A stretch of 57,710 bases of DNA from Legionella sp. 515359 (GCA_025941565.1 JAPCYN010000020.1:1-57710), one strand, 5' to 3'. Shown: positions 18,350-27,983, counted from the first letter of the stretch. A program made the numbers and translations. Notes: generated by a model from the sequence alone, not told the origin.

Positions 18350-21175
18350 ATGTCCGCAATTCTTGATCCGGTAAATGATGTACCACAAACCAGTCAACTG
18401 GAATTGACCGCTAATGCCCCTGGTTTATTAAAAACCATTAAGCGCAATGGTAAAGTAGTAAATTATGATGATACAAAAATTAAAGTCGCAATTACCAAAG
18501 CGTTTATTGCTGACGAAGGAGGTACTGCCTCTACTTCAGATCGTATTCATCAACAGATTGAAGAAATTACTCGTCAAATAACCCAAGCGTTTAAACGCCG
18601 CTTACCCAGTGGTGGTGCAGTTCATATTGAAGACATTCAGGATCAAGTAGAATTAGCGCTCATGCGCAGTGGCCACTACAAAGTTGCTCGTGCTTATGTG
18701 TTGTACCGGGAAGAACACCGTAAAGCACGCGCAAATGAATTAAAGCAACAAGCCAGTGATAATAAAAGCCTATTGATTACCATGCCTGATGGTGAATTAA
18801 AACCATTAGACACTGAACGCTTGAATACGATTGTTAATGAGGCATGTCGTAACTTGGAACACGTTCAAGCAGAGCCAGTCATTAAAGACGCAATGCGCAA
18901 TCTTTACAATCAAGCAAAATTTGCCGACGTGCATAAAGCATTGATTATGGCTGCACGCACCCTGGTTGAAAAAGAACCAAACTATACCTATGTCAGTGCT
19001 CGCTTGTTATTAGACAGTTTGCGAATGGAAGCATTGAGTAAATTAGAGATTCAAGCGGACGCAACTTTTGATGAAATGAGCAAACTCTATCCAGCTTATT
19101 TCAAAGTGTATATCGCTCATGGCATCAAACAAGGAATGCTGGATGTGAAAATGGCCGATTTTGATTTGGAAAAACTCGGCAAAGCACTCTTACCTGAGCG
19201 TGATATGAGGTTTAGCTATTTAAGCTTGCAAACTTTATATGATCGTTACTTCATTCATGATCACGGTGTACGTTATGAGCTGCCCCAAGCATTTTTCATG
19301 CGCGTTGCTATGGGCCTGGCCATGCGTGAGAAAGATAAAGATGAAAAAGCCATCGAGTTTTATCAATTGCTGTCTTCATTTGATTACATGTCATCAACTC
19401 CCACCCTGTTTAATTCAGGCACAGTAAGACCTCAATTATCCAGTTGCTACCTAACTACTGTTCCTGATCATTTGGATGGTATTTACAGTGCAATTAAAGA
19501 TAATGCGCTGCTTTCAAAATATGCTGGAGGATTGGGTAATGACTGGACTCCAGTGCGTGCTATGGGTTCACATATCAAAGGTACCAATGGAAAATCACAA
19601 GGTGTAGTTCCCTTCTTAAATGTTGCTGATGCCACCGCAGTTGCAGTAAACCAGGGCGGCAAGCGCAAAGGAGCAGTTTGTGCCTACCTGGAGTGCTGGC
19701 ATAAAGATGTAGAAGAGTTCCTCGAGTTAAGAAAAAATACTGGGGACGATCGACGCCGTACACACGATATGAATACCGCATTATGGATACCCGATTTATT
19801 TATGATACGTGTACGTGAAGATGGTGATTGGACTTTATTCTCACCGGATGAAGTACCTAATTTACATGATCAGTATGGAAAAGCTTTTGAAACACTCTAT
19901 CGCGAATACGAAGAAAAAGCGCGTCAAGGCCTGATCAAAAATGCAAAAACACTCTCTGCAGTCAAACTGTGGCGTAAAATGTTGTCCATGCTGTTTGAAA
20001 CTGGCCACCCCTGGATGACCTTTAAAGATCCTTGCAATTTACGGTCACCCCAACAGCATGCTGGTGTAGTTCATAGTTCTAACTTGTGCACTGAGATTAC
20101 ACTCAACACTTCAGAAGAAGAAATTGCTGTATGTAATCTGGGTAGTATCAATCTTCCTGCACACATCAAAAAAGGCAAACTGGATACGGAAAAATTAAAA
20201 CGTACCATTAAAACCGCCATTCGGATGTTGGATAACGTGATTGATATTAACTATTATTCCGTACCTCAAGCACGAAATTCCAACTTGAAACACAGACCTA
20301 TTGGTTTAGGCTTAATGGGCTTCCAGGATGCATTATATGAGTTAAAAATTGATTATTCCTCCCAAGAAGCAGTGGAGTTTGCTGACTCATCCATGGAGTT
20401 AATCAGTTATTATGCGATCGAAGCATCTTGCGAGTTGGCTAAAGAACGAGGCAGTTACTCCACCTATGAAGGTTCTTTATGGAGCAAAGGCATACTGCCA
20501 ATTGATTCAATTAACCTGTTACAACAAGCACGCAACAAATACTTGGAACAAGATCGCTCGCAACGCTTGGATTGGGAAAGCTTGCGCGTCAAAGTTCGAA
20601 CCCAAGGAATGCGTAACTCCAATGTGATGGCGATAGCACCTACAGCAACGATCTCTAATATTTGCAGTGTATCTCAATCCATTGAGCCCACCTACCAAAA
20701 CTTATACGTTAAATCCAATTTGTCAGGTGAGTTCACTGTGATCAATCCCTATTTGGTTGCCGATTTGAAAGCATTGAATCTATGGGATGAAGTGATGGTC
20801 AATGATTTGAAATACTTTAACGGTAGCGTCCAACCCATCAGTCGTATCCCTGCTGAATTGAAAAAGCGTTATGCAACGTCCTTTGAAATTGACCCAATTT
20901 GGTTAGTTGATGCGGCTTCTCGTCGTCAAAAATGGATCGACCAGGCACAATCACTGAACATCTACATGGCTCAACCATCAGGTAAAAAATTGGATCAACT
21001 TTACATGCATGCGTGGACACGTGGATTAAAAACCACTTATTACTTACGCAGCTTAGGTGCATCCAATGCTGAGAAATCAACTGTGACTGATGGAGCACTC
21101 AATGCGGTTAAAATAATAGCTGAGGAGCCAAAGGCATGCTCCATACTCGACCCAGACTGTGAAGCATGTCAATAA
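18350..21175 (+). CDS. nrdA: Class Ia ribonucleotide reductase alpha subunit
   Basis: NrdA reduces ribonucleoside diphosphates to deoxy forms using a radical supplied by NrdB. This copy is 941 residues, longer than the E. coli enzyme (761), as in the Legionella/Pseudomonas type. The N-terminal ATP-cone (IKRNGKVVNYDDTKIKVAITKAF) is the allosteric overall-activity site and an extra cone-like region follows. Catalytic landmarks include STPTLFNSGTVRPQLSSCYL, SNLCTEI with NLGSINL, and the C-terminal Cys pair in DPDCEACQ that accepts electrons from thioredoxin. ATG 18350 follows GGAGG (18341-18345); an ATG at 18335 lies before the ribosome site and is rejected. Confidence 0.97.
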   Translation: MSAILDPVNDVPQTSQLELTANAPGLLKTIKRNGKVVNYDDTKIKVAITKAFIADEGGTASTSDRIHQQIEEITRQITQAFKRRLPSGGAVHIEDIQDQVELALMRSGHYKVARAYVLYREEHRKARANELKQQASDNKSLLITMPDGELKPLDTERLNTIVNEACRNLEHVQAEPVIKDAMRNLYNQAKFADVHKALIMAARTLVEKEPNYTYVSARLLLDSLRMEALSKLEIQADATFDEMSKLYPAYFKVYIAHGIKQGMLDVKMADFDLEKLGKALLPERDMRFSYLSLQTLYDRYFIHDHGVRYELPQAFFMRVAMGLAMREKDKDEKAIEFYQLLSSFDYMSSTPTLFNSGTVRPQLSSCYLTTVPDHLDGIYSAIKDNALLSKYAGGLGNDWTPVRAMGSHIKGTNGKSQGVVPFLNVADATAVAVNQGGKRKGAVCAYLECWHKDVEEFLELRKNTGDDRRRTHDMNTALWIPDLFMIRVREDGDWTLFSPDEVPNLHDQYGKAFETLYREYEEKARQGLIKNAKTLSAVKLWRKMLSMLFETGHPWMTFKDPCNLRSPQQHAGVVHSSNLCTEITLNTSEEEIAVCNLGSINLPAHIKKGKLDTEKLKRTIKTAIRMLDNVIDINYYSVPQARNSNLKHRPIGLGLMGFQDALYELKIDYSSQEAVEFADSSMELISYYAIEASCELAKERGSYSTYEGSLWSKGILPIDSINLLQQARNKYLEQDRSQRLDWESLRVKVRTQGMRNSNVMAIAPTATISNICSVSQSIEPTYQNLYVKSNLSGEFTVINPYLVADLKALNLWDEVMVNDLKYFNGSVQPISRIPAELKKRYATSFEIDPIWLVDAASRRQKWIDQAQSLNIYMAQPSGKKLDQLYMHAWTRGLKTTYYLRSLGASNAEKSTVTDGALNAVKIIAEEPKACSILDPDCEACQ

Positions 21176-21189
21176 TCAGGAGAATTTAA

Positions 21190-22290
21190 ATGTCAGAAAA
21201 CATAATACAACAACAAGATATAATTCATACTGGTGCAACAGGATTTGAGCCACTTGAAATGGGCGCTGCACGCATTCACGTTGATGATAAACGCATCATT
21301 AATTGTCGTGCCGACTTAAACCAGCTGGTTCCTTTTAAATATAGATGGGCCTGGGACAAATATTTAACTGCTTGCGCAAACCATTGGATGCCCAATGAAA
21401 TCAATATGAGCGCTGACGTAGCGCTCTGGAAAGATCCTAATGGACTCACAGAAGCCGAGCGTTTAATTATTAAACGTAATTTGGGATTTTTCTCAACAGC
21501 AGATTCATTGGTTGCCAATAACCTGGTGCTCGCTGTTTATCAACATATTACCAATCCTGAATGCAGACAATACTTGTTACGTCAGGCCTTTGAAGAAGCA
21601 CTGCACACTCATGCTTACCAATACGTCATTGAGAGTTTGGGGCTTGATGAGGCAGAAGTCTTTAATATGTATCGTGAGATCCCATCCGTAGCAACTAAAG
21701 CAGCTTGGGCATTACCTTTTACTCAAAGCTTAGGTGATGAAACATTCCACACCGGTACTTTAGAAAATGATCAGCGTTTATTGCGTGACTTAATTGCCTT
21801 CTATGTAATTTTTGAAGGAATCTTTTTCTATGTTGGTTTCACGCAAATTCTCTCTATGGGTCGAAGAAATAAAATGGTAGGAACCTCTGAGCAATTCCAA
21901 TACATTTTACGCGATGAATCCATGCATATGAATTTTGGTATTGATGTCATCAACCAAATTAAAATTGAGAATCCCAATTTGTGGACACCTGAATTTAAAG
22001 AAGAAATAATTCAACTGATTCGTCAAGGTGTGGAGATGGAGTATCAATATGCTAAGGACACTATGCCTCAAGGTATTTTGGGAATGAATGCAGAAATGTT
22101 TGAAGAATACTTACACTTCATTGCAAACCGTCGTTTAAACCAAATCGGCTTGCCAGAACAATACCCTGGCGCTGAAAACCCATTCCCCTGGATGAGTGAA
22201 ATGATGGATTTGAAAAAAGAAAAGAACTTCTTTGAAACTCGTGTTATTGAATATCAAGCTGGTGGTACTTTAAGCTGGGATGATGAATAA
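21190..22290 (+). CDS. nrdB: Class Ia ribonucleotide reductase beta subunit
   Basis: This 366-residue ferritin-like radical protein starts 14 bases after nrdA, with AGGAGAA as ribosome site. The iron ligands are visible as the paired motifs: an Asp/Glu region around [27 protein letters not shown], and [13 protein letters not shown] with [17 protein letters not shown]. The C-terminal tail that docks to NrdA ends GGTLSWDDE. It supplies the tyrosyl radical for NrdA. Confidence 0.97.
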   Translation: MSENIIQQQDIIHTGATGFEPLEMGAARIHVDDKRIINCRADLNQLVPFKYRWAWDKYLTACANHWMPNEINMSADVALWKDPNGLTEAERLIIKRNLGFFSTADSLVANNLVLAVYQHITNPECRQYLLRQAFEEALHTHAYQYVIESLGLDEAEVFNMYREIPSVATKAAWALPFTQSLGDETFHTGTLENDQRLLRDLIAFYVIFEGIFFYVGFTQILSMGRRNKMVGTSEQFQYILRDESMHMNFGIDVINQIKIENPNLWTPEFKEEIIQLIRQGVEMEYQYAKDTMPQGILGMNAEMFEEYLHFIANRRLNQIGLPEQYPGAENPFPWMSEMMDLKKEKNFFETRVIEYQAGGTLSWDDE

Positions 22291-22337
22291 AGATTAATTT
22301 TCGGTCTCATTCCATTAAGTTTTAAGAACCTCATTAT

Positions 22338-22370
22338 AGCCTGGGTTAAGGGTTTTACCCTTACCAGGTT
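22338..22370 (+). terminator. Hairpin after nrdB
   Basis: CCTGG-G-TTAAGGG pairs with CCCTTA-C-CAGG around a short T-rich loop (22340-22368). It follows the nrdB stop by about 50 bases. No T run follows, so it may be a weak terminator or an RNA-stability element. Confidence 0.55.
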
Positions 22371-22582
22371 ATAAATCGTATCAACTCTTATTTGATTACG
22401 TCCCTTCCCCTTACTCACGTTCAAGAAAAAACCTATTCTTTTCAATAAGTAAAAAATAGAGATGACATTTCTTTCCCCTATAGTAGAATCTTAAAGCAGT
22501 CGAAGATGCACTTCGACGATTACTCTTGATCAATATTTCAATTCAAATTTATTTTAATCAGGTAAAGCACAGGAGGTGACAC

Positions 22583-23068
22583 ATGACTAAAAAGAATAGG
22601 CGACAGGAAGATGATACCAATTACAGTTTTTTACTCAAATGTATGGTAGGTATAACTGCAGCTGCAATCGTTACCGCAGGAGTTATTGCGGCAGTAACAT
22701 TAAAATCTGCCGCAGCAGCCACAACAGCAATTGCTGCAAAAACTTTACTGGCATCAACCCTCATTTTTACACCAGTATTTCCAATTGCACTCATTGCAAT
22801 TGGGCTTGTTTTTGTATTGCCCTTTTTATTTGGTTGTAACAATAATACATATACTACGGTAAGAACCACCAGTACTCCTGGATACAGTAACTATGGCAAT
22901 TATGGTTTTTACTCTCCTGATTATCACGAACATGATGATACCACCAGTACAGTGTACACCAGTAACGATCATGCACATAAGCACCCTACTACCCATGGGA
23001 ACATTCATGAGCATGAGGGAAGCCACATGCACGAGCATAGAGTTATGAATACGCACGGACACTTCTAA
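22583..23068 (+). CDS. Small membrane protein with His-rich C-terminal tail
   Basis: I recognise no family. The protein has 161 residues. Residues about 20-83 are almost entirely hydrophobic and Ala/Ile-rich, enough for two membrane segments with a short hairpin, ending FLFGCNNN. The rest (about 84-161) is polar: first Thr/Ser/Tyr/Gly-rich, then packed with His in patterns such as DHAHKHP, NIHEHEGSHMHEH and THGHF, which suggests metal binding (zinc, nickel or copper). A strong ribosome site AGGAGG precedes ATG 22583, so expression is likely. The His-rich style recalls the linker of the coiled-coil protein at 2301. No metal transporter is adjacent. Confidence 0.75.
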   Translation: MTKKNRRQEDDTNYSFLLKCMVGITAAAIVTAGVIAAVTLKSAAAATTAIAAKTLLASTLIFTPVFPIALIAIGLVFVLPFLFGCNNNTYTTVRTTSTPGYSNYGNYGFYSPDYHEHDDTTSTVYTSNDHAHKHPTTHGNIHEHEGSHMHEHRVMNTHGHF

Positions 23069-23075
23069 TTAGACC

Positions 23076-23095
23076 TTTCCCCCTATTGGGGGAAA
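23076..23095. terminator. Hairpin between convergent genes
   Basis: TTTCCCCC (23076-23083) pairs with GGGGGAAA (23088-23095) around a 4-base loop. It lies between the His-rich gene and the beta-lactamase gene and could end either transcript. Confidence 0.55.
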
Positions 23096-23167
23096 ACAAA
23101 ACTCCCTAAATTTTTGTGCGCTCTCTTATTCACAATAGGGATTGAAACTTACTCAGGTTTTTTAATA

Positions 23168-23953
23168 CTAATGGGTCATTCGCATTAATTTCTGTTTAGC
23201 AATTTCTCTTGCCTGTTTCCCCGTCGAATAATCAGGTTTCGCATCATCCTCAATATATTGGGCAAACCAAACCGTACGTGAACCTTTCTCTATCCAGCCA
23301 ACAAACCATCCAAGTTGCTTGTCCATATTACGTGAACCATCCGCTTTAAACGGATTACCTGCTCCTGTTTTACCGTACAGTTTCCAATCCCCAGGCAAAT
23401 TTTCAATAAACAGGAGATCATGAGTCATTTGCATGGAATGACGACTCACAGGCAGCGTGTTCTGAGTCAGTTTCGATAAAAACTCGACCTGTTCTTGTGG
23501 TGAAATCTGCAGTGAGCTTGAAAGCCAGGAACGGACTAATCCATTATTCATACCCTTGTCGCCAGAAACATCCTGGTTTCCATAATTAAGAATCTGAACA
23601 TAGTGCTTAAATTGTTCCATTCCTAATTTTTGAGTAATCAACTGGCTGTACCAAACACAACTGTGTTGTATCCAGGTAGTTGGATTATGTGGCTGCTTCC
23701 AAATTTCCAACCAATCGTTATACCCCTCTTTGAATGGCCACTCAGGATGAGTTTTATCGATCAATATCCCCTTATCAAACCCCATCAAACTGATTGCAAT
23801 TTTAAACGTTGAGCAAGGTGCATGACGCTCAGTACATTGACCCTCTTGCCTCAAAATCGCACCATTTTCTTTCGCAATAAAGCAATTATTACTTGCAAAA
23901 ACCATAGTGTTTACCCAAAGTGAAGCAATTAAAAAAACAACCCATTTTCTCAT
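23168..23953 (-). CDS. Class D (OXA-type) beta-lactamase, LoxA/OXA-29-like
   Basis: This periplasmic serine beta-lactamase of 261 residues from the chosen start has a signal peptide ending near FASNN. Active-site motifs are complete: Ser48-Thr-Phe-Lys51, Ser98-Cys-Val, Tyr124-Gly-Asn and Lys195-Thr-Gly. The open frame extends 20 codons further, but the ATG at 23953 comes one base after the TAA of the upstream ABC gene and begins a proper signal peptide, so the longer form is unlikely. The tight junction implies coupling with the exporter gene. Known Legionella class D enzymes (LoxA, OXA-29) are chromosomal; the gene name here is by resemblance only. Confidence 0.9.
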   Translation of the reverse strand: MRKWVVFLIASLWVNTMVFASNNCFIAKENGAILRQEGQCTERHAPCSTFKIAISLMGFDKGILIDKTHPEWPFKEGYNDWLEIWKQPHNPTTWIQHSCVWYSQLITQKLGMEQFKHYVQILNYGNQDVSGDKGMNNGLVRSWLSSSLQISPQEQVEFLSKLTQNTLPVSRHSMQMTHDLLFIENLPGDWKLYGKTGAGNPFKADGSRNMDKQLGWFVGWIEKGSRTVWFAQYIEDDAKPDYSTGKQAREIAKQKLMRMTH

Positions 23954-23954
23954 T

Positions 23955-25736
23955 TTATAAAACCATCCCATTGACTTGACTGTCCCAAAGCATTTTGAAA
24001 TAACTTTTTTCATTATTTACCAGCTCGTTAAAAGTACCCTCTTCGATAATCGCCCCTTCTTCCATCACTACAATTCGATCCATATGACGAATGGTCGACA
24101 GGCGATGAGCGATCGCAATAACCGTGGCATTATTTTGCTCCAGCATGTCATTAATCGACTGTTGAATTTCATGCTCAGAAAGAGAATCCAGACTTGAAGT
24201 TGCTTCATCAAGAACAACAACTGATGCATTTTTTAAGAATGCTCGTGCAATCGCAATGCGCTGGCGCTGCCCCCCTGAGAGCTTCACACCCCGTTCACCA
24301 ACCCGAGTATCATATTTTTCAGGCAATGATTCAATAAATTCATCTATATTCGCCATCATGGCCGCGCGCTTAATCTCTGCCAACGTCGCATTCTCTTTTG
24401 CATAACCAATATTCTCACCAATAGAGCGGTGGAAAAGCATGATGTCTTGGGGGATAAGAGCTATTTGTTGGCGCAAAGAATCCGAGGTAATCTCTGAAAC
24501 AGGTGTATCATCAATTAAAATTTGTCCCCCTGTAGGGCTGAAATTTTTTAATAACAAGGAAATCAATGTCGATTTACCTGCCCCGGAATGACCAACCAAA
24601 CCAATCTTCTCACCCGGTTTGATAAGTAAATTAAGATTTTTAAATACAGAGGTTCCTTCGCTATAAGCAAAAGAAAGCTGCTGAAATTCAATTTTACCCT
24701 GGTTTATCTGAAATGCTTGCGCATGGGGCATATCCACCTCGTCATGAGGCATTGATAAAATACCAAAAGACGACTTGAAATCACCTATTTCTTTTAAAAA
24801 GGTACAAAGACTGCTCATTAGAGTCCATAAATCAAAAGAAATAGTAATGGCAGTCAGCATAACAAACAGGAAATCCCCTGTAGAAATTTCACCATGGGTA
24901 CGCAAGTAAATCATAAATGTAAAAATCGCAATCAGCATAAACCAGTACAATACTGATCCGACTGTATTAAATTTGAAGTCATACTGATAAAGTTCAATTT
25001 GTCGAGGCACAAAATCTTCAGACATCAGTTCATGAACACGCCGATGCTCCGCACGTCGTTTAGCAAAATAAAACAGCGAGAAAATATTGGTAATATTATC
25101 TGAAAAAGAACCGATGACCTGATGTTTACTCTCAGCCACGCTATTAGAGAGCTTATTCAGTTTGAGCGCCATCGGAAGCATAATTGCCATAACGAATACG
25201 CACCAAGCCAGCATGAAACAAAACACACTGAAATTGACAATCAATAGAACAAAAACAGAAACAACCACGATACAAAAATGTTTTCCCACAATGTGATGAA
25301 GATTAGAGAAAACACTATCATAGCCATCCAAAAGCCCTTTTAGCTTACTAATTACCGTACCACTGGGCGTATTTTGAAAGTAATTATAGGAATGATGTTG
25401 TACGTAATTGTAAGCGGAAGATAATAATCTTTGCCGCGCATACGGCTCAGCCTTCCACTCAGCAAAATCACTAATCCGCCAAACAACATCCAATACAATT
25501 TGTGCCGTGATAAAGAGCACAATAGGAAACATCAATTGATGATATGAAGTGATCGTGTCACTGGAAAACGCATCAACCAGAAGTTTAAATGAATAATTAT
25601 TGGCAAAAATATAAAACGCAGTGAGCACCGGCGCTTGAAACATTAAGACATACCACCACCGATAAGGCTTAATAACCTGCCATAAAAAATTCCAGGCTGA
25701 ATGAAATGGATATTTTAAATCTGAAGAGTCCATCAC
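23955..25736 (-). CDS. ABC exporter, fused membrane and ATPase domains (MsbA-like)
   Basis: This 593-residue half-transporter would work as a homodimer. Residues about 25-310 hold around six membrane segments. The ATPase half has Walker A GHSGAGKST near residue 382, signature LSGGQRQR near 487, Walker B VVVLDEAT near 507 and the His switch AHRLS. Such proteins export lipids, peptides or drugs; the substrate is not evident. The beta-lactamase gene begins one base after its stop codon, so the two are cotranscribed and may share an envelope-stress or defence role. Confidence 0.92.
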   Translation of the reverse strand: MMDSSDLKYPFHSAWNFLWQVIKPYRWWYVLMFQAPVLTAFYIFANNYSFKLLVDAFSSDTITSYHQLMFPIVLFITAQIVLDVVWRISDFAEWKAEPYARQRLLSSAYNYVQHHSYNYFQNTPSGTVISKLKGLLDGYDSVFSNLHHIVGKHFCIVVVSVFVLLIVNFSVFCFMLAWCVFVMAIMLPMALKLNKLSNSVAESKHQVIGSFSDNITNIFSLFYFAKRRAEHRRVHELMSEDFVPRQIELYQYDFKFNTVGSVLYWFMLIAIFTFMIYLRTHGEISTGDFLFVMLTAITISFDLWTLMSSLCTFLKEIGDFKSSFGILSMPHDEVDMPHAQAFQINQGKIEFQQLSFAYSEGTSVFKNLNLLIKPGEKIGLVGHSGAGKSTLISLLLKNFSPTGGQILIDDTPVSEITSDSLRQQIALIPQDIMLFHRSIGENIGYAKENATLAEIKRAAMMANIDEFIESLPEKYDTRVGERGVKLSGGQRQRIAIARAFLKNASVVVLDEATSSLDSLSEHEIQQSINDMLEQNNATVIAIAHRLSTIRHMDRIVVMEEGAIIEEGTFNELVNNEKSYFKMLWDSQVNGMVL

Positions 25737-25899
25737 GCATGCTCAAAATGAAAGGTCGATGGAGTATACCACATGGAGCCCGTTAAATGCCCATAATTAA
25801 CCCATTTATCATGATTAAAGCCAAAAATGAACATCGTATTTACATCATTGGAAGTTGTTATTTTTCAATGATAACGGTAGACTTATGCCGTCAATCAAA

Positions 25900-25976
25900 G
25901 TCCCGGTGGCACAGCTGGATAGCGCAGCCCCCTCCTAAGGGGCAGGTCGGAGGTTCAAATCCTCTCCGGGACGCCA
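25900..25976 (+). tRNA. tRNA-Arg (anticodon CCT)
   Basis: This is a 77-base cloverleaf: acceptor stem GTCCCGG/CCGGGAC, D-loop with AGCTGGATAG, anticodon stem GCCCC/GGGGC with loop CTCCTAA (anticodon CCT at 25934-25936), T-arm with GGTTCAAATCC, discriminator G and encoded CCA (25974-25976). Confidence 0.97.
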
Positions 25977-26016
25977 ATGAAATCAAGGTCTATTCCGAAG
26001 ACATCGGGGGCGCATT

Positions 26017-26112
26017 TTAACTCCAAGTGCGACAATCATTTTTAAACTGCTGTATAAACACTTCCTTAGGCATAAGCTTTAAGATTTTAGATAAATCAGT
26101 AAAATCAATGTG
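26017..26112 (-). pseudogene. Short 3' gene remnant beside the tRNA
   Basis: On the minus strand an open stretch of 31 codons without a credible start reads HIDFTDLSKILKLMPKEVF and then IQQFKNDCRTWS before a TAA at 26019-26017. A stop codon lies shortly upstream. The text looks like the C-terminal end of a real protein, perhaps a transposase-like one, rather than random translation, but I cannot name the family. Its place just downstream of tRNA-Arg fits debris of a past insertion. Confidence 0.3.
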
Positions 26113-26119
26113 TTATAAT
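26111..26119 (+). promoter_or_regulatory. Extended -10 promoter candidate for the F-box gene
   Basis: TGTTATAAT fits TGnTATAAT and lies 84 bases before the start codon of the F-box gene. No good -35 element is seen, which is common for extended -10 promoters. Confidence 0.4.
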
Positions 26120-26202
26120 GGAGTGCGTTCGTTGTATACTCTTAGAAAACCTCATATAATCTTCGATCTGTAATGTTGTAGCCTTGCTAGTAAAGAGGAT
26201 CT

Positions 26203-27282
26203 ATGCAGAATAAATTTGATCAATTACCTCATGAAATCATTTTAAAAAATATATTTCCCCATTTGCCAATCGATGGTTTAATAAATGTGTCATTGACTTG
26301 TCACAATTTGAGGGATATTGCTTTAGATAAAAATTTACCTCACCGGTTTTTCCATGACCCAAAACATCTTACCATCAAACAAAATTATTGCAGAGATTTT
26401 TTAGTAAACCATTTATGTTGTCGCGGTAACCTCATTTTTGCTTTCGGCAAAAAAATTCATATTTTTGAAAAAGTCAATGATAAAACTAATCCAGTGTATC
26501 TTGGAGAGACAGAGTATTATTCTGATGCTTCCTGGCATTTTGATTACACCTTAGATACTATTGGTATTTTATCCTCTCGATTTATTCCTATTCGCCAATT
26601 ACACGCCAATACATTAAATTTTGTTTGTCATAAACTAAACCCCTTGCAGGGTGGAAAATACTATTTTAAAGGAACACTCAGTAATTTCGCTCACCCTCAA
26701 AAGTGGAAAAGCGACTTCGAAGTTTTAAATTTACCTAAAGACACTTCTGCCGTTACACTTAGCGATCTTCTTATTTTTTATGGAAAAAATTCAGGAGAAA
26801 TTAAAATTGTAAATACGCGACTTAAAACGGAAACTTTGGGTATTCTTAAAGGGCATTTTAGCCCCATTGTGGCAATGATTGCTTCCGAAAAAAAACTCTA
26901 TAGTATCTGTTCAGATAGAATTATTGTTTGGGATATAAACGCACAAACACCCGAAAGAATATTGGAGAACCATTTTTCCATTACACATGATCTAAGCTTA
27001 TCTATTGAAGCAGAGAACTTATTAATCTCTAGCAATAAAAATGGGAGGATTTGTTCAATAGAAATGATGGATTTAAATAGTGGAGAGATAAAACTTCGAT
27101 TTGTACCACCTACAACTTGGACTTCATGCTGTCTAGACAAAGATAACCTTTTGTTTACCCTGGAAAATTGTAAGAGCTTAATATCAATTCGTTTGAGTTC
27201 TTTACTTACATATAAAGATCATCTATTACCTTTATCAGAAAAGATTAATGTAACTCATGTAAACTCTTTTAATTTTTCTTAG
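26203..27282 (+). CDS. F-box protein with WD40/beta-propeller-like region, Dot/Icm effector candidate
   Basis: This 359-residue protein begins with a eukaryotic-type F-box at residues about 8-45 (LPHEIILKNIFPHLPIDGL followed by INVSLTCHNLRDIAL), matching the LPxEIxxxIxxxLpxxdLxxxSxxCkxlr pattern that binds SKP1 in SCF ubiquitin ligases. The rest is beta-rich; residues about 215-245 (LKGHFSPIVAMIASEKKL, then ICSDRIIVWDI) look like a WD40 blade and nearby segments like weaker ones. F-box plus WD40 is the layout of eukaryotic FBW substrate adaptors. Legionella translocates several F-box effectors (AnkB, LegU1 and others), so this is a good effector candidate. No signal peptide is present. The tail is Ser/Asn-rich without a clear E-block. 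Confidence 0.82.
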   Translation: MQNKFDQLPHEIILKNIFPHLPIDGLINVSLTCHNLRDIALDKNLPHRFFHDPKHLTIKQNYCRDFLVNHLCCRGNLIFAFGKKIHIFEKVNDKTNPVYLGETEYYSDASWHFDYTLDTIGILSSRFIPIRQLHANTLNFVCHKLNPLQGGKYYFKGTLSNFAHPQKWKSDFEVLNLPKDTSAVTLSDLLIFYGKNSGEIKIVNTRLKTETLGILKGHFSPIVAMIASEKKLYSICSDRIIVWDINAQTPERILENHFSITHDLSLSIEAENLLISSNKNGRICSIEMMDLNSGEIKLRFVPPTTWTSCCLDKDNLLFTLENCKSLISIRLSSLLTYKDHLLPLSEKINVTHVNSFNFS

Positions 27283-27332
27283 CTGGAATCGCAAATGAAT
27301 TAAAGTGCCTGGCTTTTCCTGCTGGAATACTT

Positions 27333-27983
27333 TCATACAACAAAATTCTCACAGAGCTTATCGACCAAATGATGCCCTACTACTTCAATTTTTATAGGGT
27401 TTAATAAGTCGAGATGAGCATCATGGTGAGTTGTAAAAAGAATACCGCAATGCGCAACCTTTTCTTGTAATAGCATTAACAGTATTTGTTGTGATTTCTT
27501 ATCTAATCCATTTAACGGCTCATCTAAAATAATAAAATCTGGTTGGCCTATCAGAGCGGAGCTTAAAAGAAATTTCTTTTTAGTTCCAAACGACATATCA
27601 GAAATTCGAGTATGTAAATGCGGTTGCAATTCAAATCGCTCAAAAAGCTGATCCATTTCATCTACATTATCTGCTCTTGCTTTTGCAAGCCAAGATAAAA
27701 GCTCTTTTCCAGTTAAAAAAGGATAAACAGCTAAATCATCTGGAACATAGAACAAATTTTTTGCATTAACACTATTATCAGTTACTGAATGTTGATTATT
27801 TAAAATAATTGACCCTGAATCAGGAGCATCCAAGCCAACAAGCAGGCGTAAAAGAGTCGATTTTCCAGAACCATTTTTACCTATAATATGATAAGCCTTT
27901 TGCTGAAAGGTATACGAAAGATTTGCAAATACCACTTTATTGGTGAAAGCTTTATTAACCTTCTGTAATTGTATGCTAGCCAC
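27333..27983 (-). CDS. ABC transporter ATPase subunit
   Basis: This 216-residue nucleotide-binding protein has Walker A GKNGSGKST near residue 38, a degenerate signature MSFGTKKKF where LSGGQ is usual, Walker B FIILDEPLNGLD, and a switch His (FTTHHD). I choose GTG 27983 because GGGAGC precedes it at proper distance and the GTG overlaps the upstream permease stop. The longer frame from 28028 lies wholly inside the permease gene. It pairs with the permease at 27976-29232 as a two-gene exporter of unknown substrate. The His/Asp-rich end is ordinary for simple ABC-2 type ATPases. Confidence 0.88.
   Translation of the reverse strand: MASIQLQKVNKAFTNKVVFANLSYTFQQKAYHIIGKNGSGKSTLLRLLVGLDAPDSGSIILNNQHSVTDNSVNAKNLFYVPDDLAVYPFLTGKELLSWLAKARADNVDEMDQLFERFELQPHLHTRISDMSFGTKKKFLLSSALIGQPDFIILDEPLNGLDKKSQQILLMLLQEKVAHCGILFTTHHDAHLDLLNPIKIEVVGHHLVDKLCENFVV

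Noticed and set aside
23954-24013. Longer N-terminus of the beta-lactamase starting inside the ABC gene
   Set aside because: The extra 20 residues are encoded within the ABC exporter's coding end and would bury the signal peptide; the ATG at 23953 is the natural start.
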